From the NCBI RefSeq assembly GCF_003449015.1, contig NZ_QRGD01000005.1:248001-312000 (forward strand): 64,000 nt of DNA, written 5' to 3'. Position 1 is the first letter of the stretch. Every line of letters begins with the position of its first letter. The stretch is from Aureibaculum luteum (GTDB lineage Bacteria > Bacteroidota > Bacteroidia > Flavobacteriales > Flavobacteriaceae). The translations under genes and the position numbers were made by a program. The notes under the pieces are model-generated. The model worked only from the letters and a program-made list of their open reading frames with translations. It did no database searches and was not told where the DNA came from. Shown piece after piece: positions 18,878-26,874 of the stretch.

Positions 18878-18894
18878 TTTTTATCGTTTATTTT

Positions 18895-19311
18895 TTAATT
18901 GGTTTTAAAAACATCTTTTGTAACAGCAAATGTTTTAAACTCGACCATATAATCATTTGGGTCCTTTACAAAAAATGACGTGTGCTCTCCATTTTTACCT
19001 TTTAAGAATGTTATCTCTTCAAAAAGTTCTATGTGTTGCGACGTAATTCTTTTATATAATTTTTCCCAAACTTCATGAGTGACAATAATCCCAAAATGAA
19101 ATGATGGTAAAATTTTACCTTCAAAACTATAATTTTGAAAGCTAAAATCAAATTTACCCGATTTGGTAAACGTAATTTGATTGCCGTATAAATTGATATC
19201 TAACCAATTTTGAGCAACTCTACCTAAGTCAGCACCTAATTTATCTATATAGAAATTTCTCGTTGCTTCTATATCTAAACAAGGCAATGATAAATGAAAT
19301 GGTGCATTCAT
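18895..19311 (-). CDS. VOC family (glyoxalase/bleomycin-resistance fold) protein
   Basis: A 138-residue protein with the vicinal oxygen chelate pattern: HLSLPCLDIEATRNFYIDKLGADLGR at the start, a central SFHFGIIV strand with a His, and FFVKDPNDYMVEFKTF at the end with the usual metal-binding Glu. It is a single VOC module and probably dimerises. Members act as dioxygenases, isomerases or resistance proteins; no specific substrate can be named. It is separated by 75 bp from the acidic protein gene upstream on the same strand, so co-transcription with the polyamine operon is possible. Confidence 0.82.
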   Translation of the reverse strand: MNAPFHLSLPCLDIEATRNFYIDKLGADLGRVAQNWLDINLYGNQITFTKSGKFDFSFQNYSFEGKILPSFHFGIIVTHEVWEKLYKRITSQHIELFEEITFLKGKNGEHTSFFVKDPNDYMVEFKTFAVTKDVFKTN

Positions 19312-19385
19312 ATGATTCGGATTTAAAGTTAAATGGTAACTCGTTGTTCCACGAAAAAACGGGACTAACGAATGCTCATTAGAAA

Positions 19386-19766
19386 TTAATCATCGTCTTC
19401 ATCATCAGAATCCTTAGCTGAAGGCTCATCATCGTCATCGTCATCATCATCATCATCATCATCTCCATCAAATTCTAAATCTTCATCTCCAATCATATCA
19501 TCATCAATTATAGCATCATCATCATCGTCGTCATCGTCATCATCACTGGTATCAACATGATTTTCCATAGATTCTTCTAATCTGACACTAACTTTAACGA
19601 GATAAATAGTATCCTCTGTTTTTACTTCTACAGCTTCAATAGTTTCACCCGCTGCATTTTTAAAAACAACAATATCAGAATCACCATAGCCATCAGGGAA
19701 TTTCTCCACCAACATATTTAAAATGTCTTCCGTTAGTTTTTTAAAATCGACAATTACTCTTTTCAT
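19386..19766 (-). CDS. Small protein with hyperacidic poly-Asp tail
   Basis: 126 residues in two parts. Residues 1-68 form a compact conserved-looking domain (MKRVIVDFKKLTEDILNML, FPDGYGDSDIVVF, AVEVKTEDTIYLVKV). Residues 69-126 are almost entirely Asp/Glu, with runs of ten and twelve Asp, encoded by an ATC/GTC trinucleotide tract on the plus strand. Similar flavobacterial proteins are sometimes labelled DNA primase, but no primase motif is present. It lies 40 bp downstream of the deoxyhypusine synthase-like gene in the polyamine operon, so binding of polyamines or other cations by the tail is a reasonable guess. The tract could change length in frame by slippage. Confidence 0.7.
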   Translation of the reverse strand: MKRVIVDFKKLTEDILNMLVEKFPDGYGDSDIVVFKNAAGETIEAVEVKTEDTIYLVKVSVRLEESMENHVDTSDDDDDDDDDDAIIDDDMIGDEDLEFDGDDDDDDDDDDDDEPSAKDSDDEDDD

Positions 19767-19806
19767 GAGTTTTTTTATTTTTTATAGTTTTGAGGTTATA
19801 ATATTA

Positions 19807-20787
19807 TTACATATTTAGCAAATATGCAAATACTAATGGTGCAACAATTGTAGCATCGCTTTCAATAATAAACTTTGGTGTATCTATGTCTAATTTACCC
19901 CAAGTAATTTTTTCGTTAGGAACTGCTCCTGAATACGAACCATAACTTGTTGTTGAATCAGATATTTGACAAAAATAACTCCAAAAAGGCGTTTCTGGAC
20001 GCTCCATATCTTGATATAACATGGGTACTACACAAATCGGAAAATCACCGGCAATTCCACCACCTATTTGAAAGAAACCAATACCATTTTCAGAATTATC
20101 AGTATACCAGTCAGCCAAAAATGTCATATATTCAATACCACTTTTCATGGTACTTGCTTTTAATTCACCTTTTAACACATAAGATGCAAAAATATTGCCC
20201 ATGGTACTATCTTCCCAACCTGGACAAATAATCGGTAGATTTTTTTCAGCTGCCGCATACATCCATGAATCTTTCAAGTCAATTTCGTAATAGTCTTCTA
20301 AAACACCAGACAATAAAAGTTTATACATGTATTCATGCGGTAAGTATCGCTCACCAGCATCTTCTGCATCTTTCCAAATTTTAAAAATATGCTTTTGTAA
20401 CCTTCTAAAAGCTTCTTCTTCTGGTATACAAGTATCAGTAACCCTATTCAAGCCTTTTTCAAGTAAATCCCATTCATCTTGAGGCGTTAAATCTCTATAA
20501 TTAGGGACACGTTTATAATGCGAATGTGCTACCAAGTTCATAATATCTTCTTCCAAGTTTGCACCGGTACAAGAAATTATTTGCACTTTTTCTTGACGGA
20601 TAACTTCAGCAAATATTTTACCTAATTCAGCCGTACTCATTGCACCTGCCAAAGATACTAGCATTTTAGCACCTTTATTTAATTGGTCTTCGTAACCTTT
20701 TGCAGCATCCACCAAAGCGGCTGCGTTAAAGTGTAGATAATATTTTTCTACAAAATTTGATATAGGTCCTTTAATCATCGTCTTCAT
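19807..20787 (-). CDS. Deoxyhypusine synthase-like protein (probable polyamine aminopropyl/aminobutyl transferase)
   Basis: A 326-residue member of the deoxyhypusine synthase family. True DHS transfers the aminobutyl group of spermidine to eIF5A using NAD and a lysine-imine intermediate; bacteria lack eIF5A, and bacterial relatives are thought to act on free polyamines (homospermidine synthase-like). Family features seen: LVSLAGAMSTAELG, ISCTGANLEEDIMN, and IGGGIAGDFPI near residue 243. In DHS the last region is GGGVPKHHI with the catalytic Lys; here no Lys is present at that place. It overlaps agmatinase by 17 bp, so it is translated with speB, after putrescine formation. The exact product is uncertain. 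Confidence 0.8.
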   Translation of the reverse strand: MKTMIKGPISNFVEKYYLHFNAAALVDAAKGYEDQLNKGAKMLVSLAGAMSTAELGKIFAEVIRQEKVQIISCTGANLEEDIMNLVAHSHYKRVPNYRDLTPQDEWDLLEKGLNRVTDTCIPEEEAFRRLQKHIFKIWKDAEDAGERYLPHEYMYKLLLSGVLEDYYEIDLKDSWMYAAAEKNLPIICPGWEDSTMGNIFASYVLKGELKASTMKSGIEYMTFLADWYTDNSENGIGFFQIGGGIAGDFPICVVPMLYQDMERPETPFWSYFCQISDSTTSYGSYSGAVPNEKITWGKLDIDTPKFIIESDATIVAPLVFAYLLNM

Positions 20788-21709
20788 CTATAAAGTTAGC
20801 AATATTATTTTTTAATGCTATAGCATCATCATTCAATTCATCAAAATCGTCAACATCAAGGTCAGCGAATTTATAACTTAACATTTTATAATACAATTTA
20901 GCAGCTAAAAAATCTGAAGATTTATCATCTTCGTTAGGACAAAGCTCAACGATATCAAAACCAACGACGTTTTTTTCTTTAAAAACTTGCTTTAAAAAAT
21001 CTAATGTTTCGTACCATAACAATCCTCCTGGCTCTGGTGTACCAGTACTTGGCATAATTGACGGATCAAAAGCATCTAAATCAAATGTAATAAAAACATT
21101 CTCAGTCATTAAATCTATTACATTTTGTGCCCAATATTCATTAGTTACCATTTCATGGGCAAAAAATGTTTTCTCGGTATCCATAACCGTTTTCTCAAGA
21201 ACATCCATACTACGGATTCCTACTTGAATTAAGTTGGTATTTTGACTAGCTTCATAAACAGCACAAGCATGATTAAATTTAGTACCTTCATACTCAGGTC
21301 TTAAATCGGCATGAGCGTCAATATGCAATACAGTTAAGCTATTAAAACATTCGTTAAAAGCTCTAATTGTACCAATAGAAATAGAATGCTCACCACCAAA
21401 AATGGTTACGAATTTATTCTTATTGATATACTTTTTAACAGTTTGGTGTACCTCATCCACCATTGCTTCTGGCGAACTATCTTCTGTGACCGCCTCAGCC
21501 AAGAAAACACCTTGTTTGTACACTTCTGAATCTGTTTCAATATCGTACAGTTCCATGTTTTCTGATGCTTCTAAGAAAGCGTCAGGACCTTTGTTTGCAC
21601 CTTTTTGCCATGTGCTTGTTCCATCATAAGGAACAGGAATTAATACCACTTGTGCTTTTTCAAGTTTTGAATATTCCTGTGGAATTCCAGCATACGTTTT
21701 GTTACTCAT
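20771..21709 (-). CDS. speB: Agmatinase (ureohydrolase family)
   Basis: 312 residues with the arginase/agmatinase manganese-binding motifs in order: GGEHSISIG (about residues 105-113), HIDAHADLRPE (about 128-138) and FDLDAFDPSIMPSTGTPEPG (about 205). It converts agmatine to putrescine and urea. It overlaps speA by 8 bp upstream and the DHS-like gene by 17 bp downstream, so the three are one operon. The C-terminus is extended and acidic (DDDAIALKN...DEDDD), an unusual small feature that echoes the acidic protein encoded last in the operon. Confidence 0.93.
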   Translation of the reverse strand: MSNKTYAGIPQEYSKLEKAQVVLIPVPYDGTSTWQKGANKGPDAFLEASENMELYDIETDSEVYKQGVFLAEAVTEDSSPEAMVDEVHQTVKKYINKNKFVTIFGGEHSISIGTIRAFNECFNSLTVLHIDAHADLRPEYEGTKFNHACAVYEASQNTNLIQVGIRSMDVLEKTVMDTEKTFFAHEMVTNEYWAQNVIDLMTENVFITFDLDAFDPSIMPSTGTPEPGGLLWYETLDFLKQVFKEKNVVGFDIVELCPNEDDKSSDFLAAKLYYKMLSYKFADLDVDDFDELNDDAIALKNNIANFIDEDDD

Positions 21710-23099
21710 AATAGCCTAAAATTTTTAAAAAATCTGTGTGTGTTTGTTGTTGTGAAAATAATTTAGTTGTGATGTTTCCATCGCTGTCTTTATCAATTAA
21801 TATATGTTTAGGTTGCGGAATTAAACAGTGTTGTAATCCTCCAAAACCTCCTATTGATTGTTGGTATGCTCCTGTATTAAAAAAACCAATATATAACGGT
21901 TTATCATCTCTATACACAGGCATGTAAATGGCGTTAATATGTTGTTCTGAATTGTAATAATCATCACTATCACAAGTTAATCCTCCCAATAAAACCCTTT
22001 CATAATTAGAATTCCATCTGTTAATAGGTAACATTACAAAACGTTTATTTATGGCCCAAGAATCTGGTAACGTTGTAATAAATGACGAATCAATCATATT
22101 CCAATTCTCCCTATCATTTTGTTTTTTCTGATACAATACTTTGTAAATAGCACCTCCACTCTCTCCTACTGTAAAACTACCAAATTCTGTAAAGATATTA
22201 GGTACATCAACTTCAGCTTCCTGACAGGTTAAATTAATTTGATTTACAATTTCATCAATCATATATTCATAATCAAAATCAAATGCTAGCGAGTTTTTAA
22301 TTGGAAAGCCTCCACCTATATTTAAACTGTCTAACGTTGGACAAATCTTTTTTAAGCTAACATAAACTTTCAAACATTTTAACAACTCATTCCAATAATA
22401 GGCATTATCTCTAATACCAGTATTGATAAAAAAATGAAGCATTTTTAACGATACCTTCGGATTGTCTTGTATTTGATTTTTGTAAAAAGGTACAATATTT
22501 TTATACCCAATACCCAATCTACTTGTATAAAATTCAAATTTAGGCTCTTCTTCAGAAGCAATTCTAATACCCACTTTAAATTTACCGTCTATTTCTTCAC
22601 TTAGTAAACTTATTTCCTCATAATTATCAATAATAGGAATACAGTTTTCATGTCCACTATTAATTAATCGTGCAATATTTAATACGTATTGTTCACGTTT
22701 AAATCCGTTACAAAGGATGTAATCCGTGTCTTTGATTTTACCATTTTCTATTAGTTTTTCAACAATATTAATATCAAAGGCAGAGGACGTCTCTATATGA
22801 ATGTCGTTTTTTAAAGCTTCGTTCAGAACAAAATTAAAGTGTGAACTTTTTGTACAATAACAATAATGGTATTTACCTTTATAATTATGTTTTTCAAAGG
22901 CTTTTGCAAACCAACTTTTTGCGGTATTAATGTTCTCTGAAATTTTTGGTAAATAGCTGAATTTTAAAGGAGATCCGTACTCTTCTACCAATTTCATTAA
23001 ATCGATATCATGAAAAAGTAATTGGTCTTTATCTACTTTAAATTCTTGTTGAGGGAAATCAAATGTCTGATTTATTAAATCAATATATTTTGTATTCAT
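21702..23099 (-). CDS. speA: Arginine decarboxylase (fold type III, PLP)
   Basis: 465 residues, the compact form seen in Bacteroidota rather than the ~650-residue E. coli SpeA. The PLP lysine lies in YCTKSSHF (about residue 83); SLNIGGGFPI, FTEFGSFTVGESG and GLTCDSDDYY are the other alanine racemase-fold/decarboxylase landmarks. It makes agmatine from arginine, the first step of the putrescine route completed by the next gene, speB. The 240 nt in front of the gene contain a strong hairpin and a 26-codon ORF that may regulate it. Specificity for arginine rather than a diamino acid is supported mainly by the speB neighbour. Confidence 0.9.
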   Translation of the reverse strand: MNTKYIDLINQTFDFPQQEFKVDKDQLLFHDIDLMKLVEEYGSPLKFSYLPKISENINTAKSWFAKAFEKHNYKGKYHYCYCTKSSHFNFVLNEALKNDIHIETSSAFDINIVEKLIENGKIKDTDYILCNGFKREQYVLNIARLINSGHENCIPIIDNYEEISLLSEEIDGKFKVGIRIASEEEPKFEFYTSRLGIGYKNIVPFYKNQIQDNPKVSLKMLHFFINTGIRDNAYYWNELLKCLKVYVSLKKICPTLDSLNIGGGFPIKNSLAFDFDYEYMIDEIVNQINLTCQEAEVDVPNIFTEFGSFTVGESGGAIYKVLYQKKQNDRENWNMIDSSFITTLPDSWAINKRFVMLPINRWNSNYERVLLGGLTCDSDDYYNSEQHINAIYMPVYRDDKPLYIGFFNTGAYQQSIGGFGGLQHCLIPQPKHILIDKDSDGNITTKLFSQQQTHTDFLKILGYYE

Positions 23100-23157
23100 T
23101 CTTAGTTTTAAATTTTTATATTATTTATTCTTCAAGTTAAAAAAAATAATATAAAAA

Positions 23158-23238
23158 TTAGACAAGAATATACATATAGCCTTTCGCTAAGCGAATAAAC
23201 TTCAGATTATTAAATCCGAGATAGGAAGAAGAAACCAT
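23158..23238 (-). CDS. Possible 26-residue leader peptide of the speA operon
   Basis: On the minus strand ATG at 23238 opens a 26-codon frame ending in TAA at 23158-23160, 58 nt before the speA start. It begins MVSSSYLGFNNLKF and ends GYMYILV. An A-rich GACGAAAAAATT precedes the ATG, as in many genes here. A palindrome, TTCGCTAAGCGAA (23183-23195), lies within the frame, and a 12-bp hairpin lies 28 nt upstream of it. Position and size resemble the ornithine-sensing leader peptide of enterobacterial speF, but I see no sequence similarity. A 26-codon ORF can occur by chance, so this is a candidate only. Confidence 0.3.
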   Translation of the reverse strand: MVSSSYLGFNNLKFIRLAKGYMYILV

Positions 23239-23265
23239 AATTTTTTCGTCGTACAAACGTTGCAC

Positions 23266-23300
23266 ATTACAATCTAACTTCTTCAAACTTAGATTGTAAT
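23266..23300 (-). promoter_or_regulatory. Hairpin in the speA leader region
   Basis: ATTACAATCTAA and TTAGATTGTAAT form a perfect 12-bp stem with an 11-nt loop, about 170 nt before the speA ATG and just upstream of the candidate leader ORF. No T-tract follows on the minus strand, so it is more likely an operator or an RNA structure than a terminator. Confidence 0.5.
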
Positions 23301-23392
23301 CGAAAAATGGAAAACTGATCACTTAGTTTTTATAGTACAGCAAATGTAGAAAAAAAATGAAATAATTGACAAAAAATTATTTTATTTTAATA

Positions 23393-24040
23393 TTAATTAT
23401 TCTCTAACTTATTTTTGAACACAAACATCAGTATTATGGGGATTGCAAGGACAATTGTAATGGTCTTATTTTGCATAAAAACCTCTGGATATAAAGCCAA
23501 TGTTAATACAAACCCTCCTACGGCTCCACCTAAATGAGCACTATGACCTGTATTACCCAATTGTTTTTTCATACCATACATAGAATACAGTAAATACCCT
23601 ACACCAAATACATACCCAGGAATATCAAAAAACGGGAAGAAAATAAAAGTCAACCTCATATCAGGATTTAGCATAATACCCGCGTAGATAATCCCCATGA
23701 CCGCACCAGAAGCACCAACGGCACTATAATAAGGATCTTTTTTATGAAAACTCAATGCTAAAGTGCTACCCGCTAACAAACTTCCTAAATAAATAATTAC
23801 AAATTTAAAAACGCCCAATTGATCAATTACAGGATCAGCAAAAATATAAAGAGCAAACATGTTAAAAAACAAATGAGCTTGGTCTACATGCAAGAACCCC
23901 GAAGTAAACAGACGAACCTGCTCGCCGTTTAAAATGGGACCAATTTGAAATTTATAACGTTCAAAAAACGATCTATCAGAAAATCCTTTTAAAGAAATTA
24001 ATACATTTATGACTATTAATGCGACTACAGCGTAATTCAT
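23393..24040 (-). CDS. Rhomboid family intramembrane serine protease
   Basis: A 215-residue polytopic membrane protein with about six transmembrane segments. The catalytic serine is in AVGASGAVMG (about residue 109) and the histidine in HSAHLGGAVGG (about residue 166), both inside predicted helices. HVDQAHLFFNMFALYIF is the conserved helix 2 region. Rhomboids cleave membrane-anchored substrates within the membrane; the target is unknown. It is divergent from the acyltransferase gene and probably monocistronic. Confidence 0.92.
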   Translation of the reverse strand: MNYAVVALIVINVLISLKGFSDRSFFERYKFQIGPILNGEQVRLFTSGFLHVDQAHLFFNMFALYIFADPVIDQLGVFKFVIIYLGSLLAGSTLALSFHKKDPYYSAVGASGAVMGIIYAGIMLNPDMRLTFIFFPFFDIPGYVFGVGYLLYSMYGMKKQLGNTGHSAHLGGAVGGFVLTLALYPEVFMQNKTITIVLAIPIILMFVFKNKLENN

Positions 24041-24123
24041 TTGTATTTATAATTTGTTCAAAGATAAATTATATAACGATATTTGTCGCAAAATAAATTT
24101 GATAATTTTATTTTTGCTCACCC

Positions 24124-24163
24124 GCAATTACTTAAATAATTGCGACCTCTCCACAGGAGAGGT
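24124..24163. repeat. Pair of adjacent palindromes (repetitive extragenic type)
   Basis: Two perfect hairpins stand side by side: GCAATTA/TAATTGC (24124-24143) and ACCTCTCC/GGAGAGGT with loop ACA (24145-24163). They lie between divergent genes, 50 bp before the acyltransferase start. The second resembles palindromes common between flavobacterial genes; no second copy is in this window. Confidence 0.5.
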
Positions 24164-24210
24164 AAATAGGAAACATCGGTGCAATCATCGAAGAATTATT
24201 TATATTGATT

Positions 24211-25104
24211 ATGCAATTATTAAGTTATATTCTTGTCTATCCTTTTATATGGCTATTGTCTATATTACCCTTCAGAGTTTTACATTTTATCTCTGATGGA
24301 TTCTATTATTTACTTTACTATATCATTGGATATCGAAAAAAAGTTGTTTTCGATAATTTAAAATTAGTTTTTCCTAAAAAGTCTGATGAAGAAATTATGC
24401 GTATTGCTAAAAAATCTTACAGACATTTTGTAGATGTTTTTGTTGAAATAATAAAACTGTTTACAATTTCGAAAAAACAATTGGCAAAAAGATATAAAAT
24501 TGGCAATATTGATGTGCTGAAAGACCTTGAAAAACGAAATAAAAGTAGTCTTTTAATGGGTGGACATTATGCCAATTGGGAATGGATCTTTTTATTAAAT
24601 ACGCAAGTTAGTTTTAATGGCTATGCCGTTTATAAAAAGATAAATAATAAATACTTCGATAAAAAAATAATAGAAACGAGAGGTCGATTTAACACGAACT
24701 TGGTCAACACCAAAAACATCTTTTCTGTGATGAATAAAAACACCGAAGAGAATAGATTATCTCTTTATGGTTTTTTAGGTGATCAATCGCCGCAAGTTTC
24801 TAAAGCACATTATTGGTCGCACTTTTTAGGTGTAGACAATTTACCAATACACACAGGTGCTGAGCACTTGGCAAAAAAATATGATCTTCCTGTGGTGTTT
24901 TTTAAAACCAAACGTGTAAAACGTGGGTACTATGAGGTTAATTTTGAATTGATTACTGATAAACCACAAACATTTAAAGATTACGACATCACAGATATTT
25001 ACTTAAGAAAAGTTGAAGAACAAGTTAAAGAATACCCAGAATTTTATTTTTGGACGCATAAAAGGTTTAAACATCAGGGAAAAAATTTGCTAAAAGAAAA
25101 TTAG
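24211..25104 (+). CDS. Lysophospholipid/lipid A acyltransferase (LpxL/HtrB family)
   Basis: 297 residues from ATG 24211 (an ATG two codons earlier is also possible). An N-terminal hydrophobic segment anchors it to the inner membrane. The family motif HxxxxE/D appears as GGHYANWEW (about residues 115-123), followed by GDQSPQ and HTGAEHLAKKYDLPVV, typical of late acyltransferases of lipid A synthesis, which add a secondary acyl chain to Kdo-lipid IVA or a related lipid. In Bacteroidota the same family also includes enzymes for other lipids, so the acceptor is not certain. It stands alone, divergent from the rhomboid gene. Confidence 0.88.
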   Translation: MQLLSYILVYPFIWLLSILPFRVLHFISDGFYYLLYYIIGYRKKVVFDNLKLVFPKKSDEEIMRIAKKSYRHFVDVFVEIIKLFTISKKQLAKRYKIGNIDVLKDLEKRNKSSLLMGGHYANWEWIFLLNTQVSFNGYAVYKKINNKYFDKKIIETRGRFNTNLVNTKNIFSVMNKNTEENRLSLYGFLGDQSPQVSKAHYWSHFLGVDNLPIHTGAEHLAKKYDLPVVFFKTKRVKRGYYEVNFELITDKPQTFKDYDITDIYLRKVEEQVKEYPEFYFWTHKRFKHQGKNLLKEN

Positions 25105-25170
25105 GACTAAAAGAAGTCTAGAGTCTGCGGTTTTAAATAAATACAAATAAGCATCTAAAAAAATTAAAAA

Positions 25171-25198
25171 ACACCCCTAAAGTCCCCTCAAGGGGACA
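25171..25198. repeat. Short palindromic intergenic repeat, copy 1
   Basis: acacccctaaagtcccctca followed by aggggaca. The core TCCCCTCAAGGGGA is a near-perfect palindrome. This copy lies between convergent genes; related copies are at 26731-26803, 36486-36513 and 52652-52680. Confidence 0.65.
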
Positions 25199-25208
25199 AT
25201 TACATCTA

Positions 25209-26687
25209 TTAAACCTCAAACCATTTCTCTACCAATTGCTTTTCATATTGGTCACTACCTATAAATTCAAATTCATTGGAAACGGCATTGTAATTATAAT
25301 CGTTTTTCCATTCATTAAAATTAAGACATAATTCCTTAATACTTTCACAAACGTAATTAACCTCATCATTGGTAATGGTTGGATGTATTGACATTCTAAT
25401 CCATCCTGGACGTTCAATTAAACAGCCTTCTTCAATTTTTGCTTTGTACTGTTCAGAAGTTGGCAAATCTATATGTAATAAAATATGACCATAAGTTCCA
25501 GCACAAGAACAACCACCTCTGGTTTGAATTCCGAATTTATCGTTTAATAACTTAACACCAAGATTATAATGTAAATCGTCTATAAAAAAGGAAAAAATAC
25601 CCAATCTATCCTCATGTTCTGCGGCCAATACATGTAAGTTATCTATCTCTTTTAGTTTTTCAAAAACTATTTCATTAATCTCATGCTCACGAGCTAATAT
25701 TTTTTCAGAACTCATTTTTTCCTTTAACTGAATAGATAATGCTATTCTTATGGTTTGCAAAAAACCAGGAGTTCCTCCATCTTCCCTTAATTCTATATCT
25801 TCAATATACCTATGATCTCCCCACGGGTTGGTATAGGTAACTGTACCTCCGCCAGGGTTATCAGGCACCGTATTGTGATACAATTCATCGCAAAAAATTA
25901 ACACACCAGAAGTACCCGGACCACCTAAAAATTTATGTGGTGAAAAAAGTACAGCATCTAACTTTTCCGCTTCATCTTCCGGATGCATGTTTATTGACAC
26001 ATAAGGAGCTGAACAAGCAAAATCGACAAAACAATAACCACCATAAGCATGAATAATTTTTGCCATTCTATGATAATCTGTTCTAATTCCAGTAACATTA
26101 GAACATGCCGTAATTGAAGCTATTTTTATTTTTCTCTCCTTGTATTTTTCTAATAATTTTTCAAAACTTTTAAAACAAACCAACCCTTTTTCTTCACAAG
26201 GAATTACCTCAACATCTGCAATGGTTTCCAACCAAGAAGTATGGTTAGAATGATGTTCCATATGTGTTATAAAAACAATAGGTTTTAAATCTTCTGGTAC
26301 GTTTGTAAAATCACGCATACTTTCTGGAACACGCAATCCTAAAATACGTTGAAATTTATTAATTACACCTGTCATTCCTGTTCCTGATGTAATTAAACAA
26401 TCTGAACTCTTCGCATTCACATGTTGTTTAATAATAGCTCTTGCTTTATGATAAGCATGTGTCATTGCGGAACCTGTTATTGAAGTTTCCGTATGCGTAT
26501 TGGCCACAAAAGGACCAAATTCATTCATTATTTTTTCTTCAATAGGTCTATATAATCTACCACTAGCCGTCCAGTCCGTATAAATAACTTTCTTTTTACC
26601 ATACGGTGATTCAAAGTATTGGTCTACTCCAATAATATGTTTTCTGAACTGTTGAAAATAAGACTCTAAAGAAGATTTATTACTCAT
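25209..26687 (-). CDS. Class V-fold PLP-dependent aminotransferase / cysteine desulfurase-like protein
   Basis: 492 residues from ATG 26687; the longer frame to 26723 adds only MIIINTKIKCNP. The PLP lysine lies in FSPHKFLGGPGTSG (about residue 255), with TDWTASGRLYRPIE at the N-terminus, SGTGMTGVIN and HMEHHSNHTSW for the cofactor pocket, and GGCSCAGTYGHILL in the C-terminal region that in cysteine desulfurases carries the sulfur-accepting Cys. It is longer than NifS/SufS (about 400). The presence of two Cys in this loop fits a sulfur- or selenium-transfer role, but the substrate is not known. Palindromic repeats lie on both sides. Confidence 0.82.
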   Translation of the reverse strand: MSNKSSLESYFQQFRKHIIGVDQYFESPYGKKKVIYTDWTASGRLYRPIEEKIMNEFGPFVANTHTETSITGSAMTHAYHKARAIIKQHVNAKSSDCLITSGTGMTGVINKFQRILGLRVPESMRDFTNVPEDLKPIVFITHMEHHSNHTSWLETIADVEVIPCEEKGLVCFKSFEKLLEKYKERKIKIASITACSNVTGIRTDYHRMAKIIHAYGGYCFVDFACSAPYVSINMHPEDEAEKLDAVLFSPHKFLGGPGTSGVLIFCDELYHNTVPDNPGGGTVTYTNPWGDHRYIEDIELREDGGTPGFLQTIRIALSIQLKEKMSSEKILAREHEINEIVFEKLKEIDNLHVLAAEHEDRLGIFSFFIDDLHYNLGVKLLNDKFGIQTRGGCSCAGTYGHILLHIDLPTSEQYKAKIEEGCLIERPGWIRMSIHPTITNDEVNYVCESIKELCLNFNEWKNDYNYNAVSNEFEFIGSDQYEKQLVEKWFEV

Positions 26688-26730
26688 TGGATTACATTTA
26701 ATTTTAGTGTTTATTATAATCAATTAAAAA

Positions 26731-26803
26731 ACACCCTTATTTAGCTTGGCTGGTATCTTCAAAACAAAATATATTTTGTTTCTCGATAATCCTCAAGGGG
26801 ACA
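26731..26803. repeat. Short palindromic intergenic repeat, copy 2 (interrupted)
   Basis: The left part acaccctt (26731-26738) and the right part cctcaaggggaca (26791-26803) match the element at 25171-25198, but about 50 bp of unrelated AT-rich sequence separates them. It lies between glmM and the class V aminotransferase gene. Confidence 0.45.
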
Positions 26804-26874
26804 ATACTCATGAAAATTATTTTAATACAAAGATGGTTAATCGCATTTTTACGCTTCAATCCTCTTTTGTAAAC

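Noticed and set aside
19386-19766. DNA primase annotation for the acidic protein
   Set aside because: No zinc finger, TOPRIM or other primase motif; such labels on similar flavobacterial proteins look like propagated errors.
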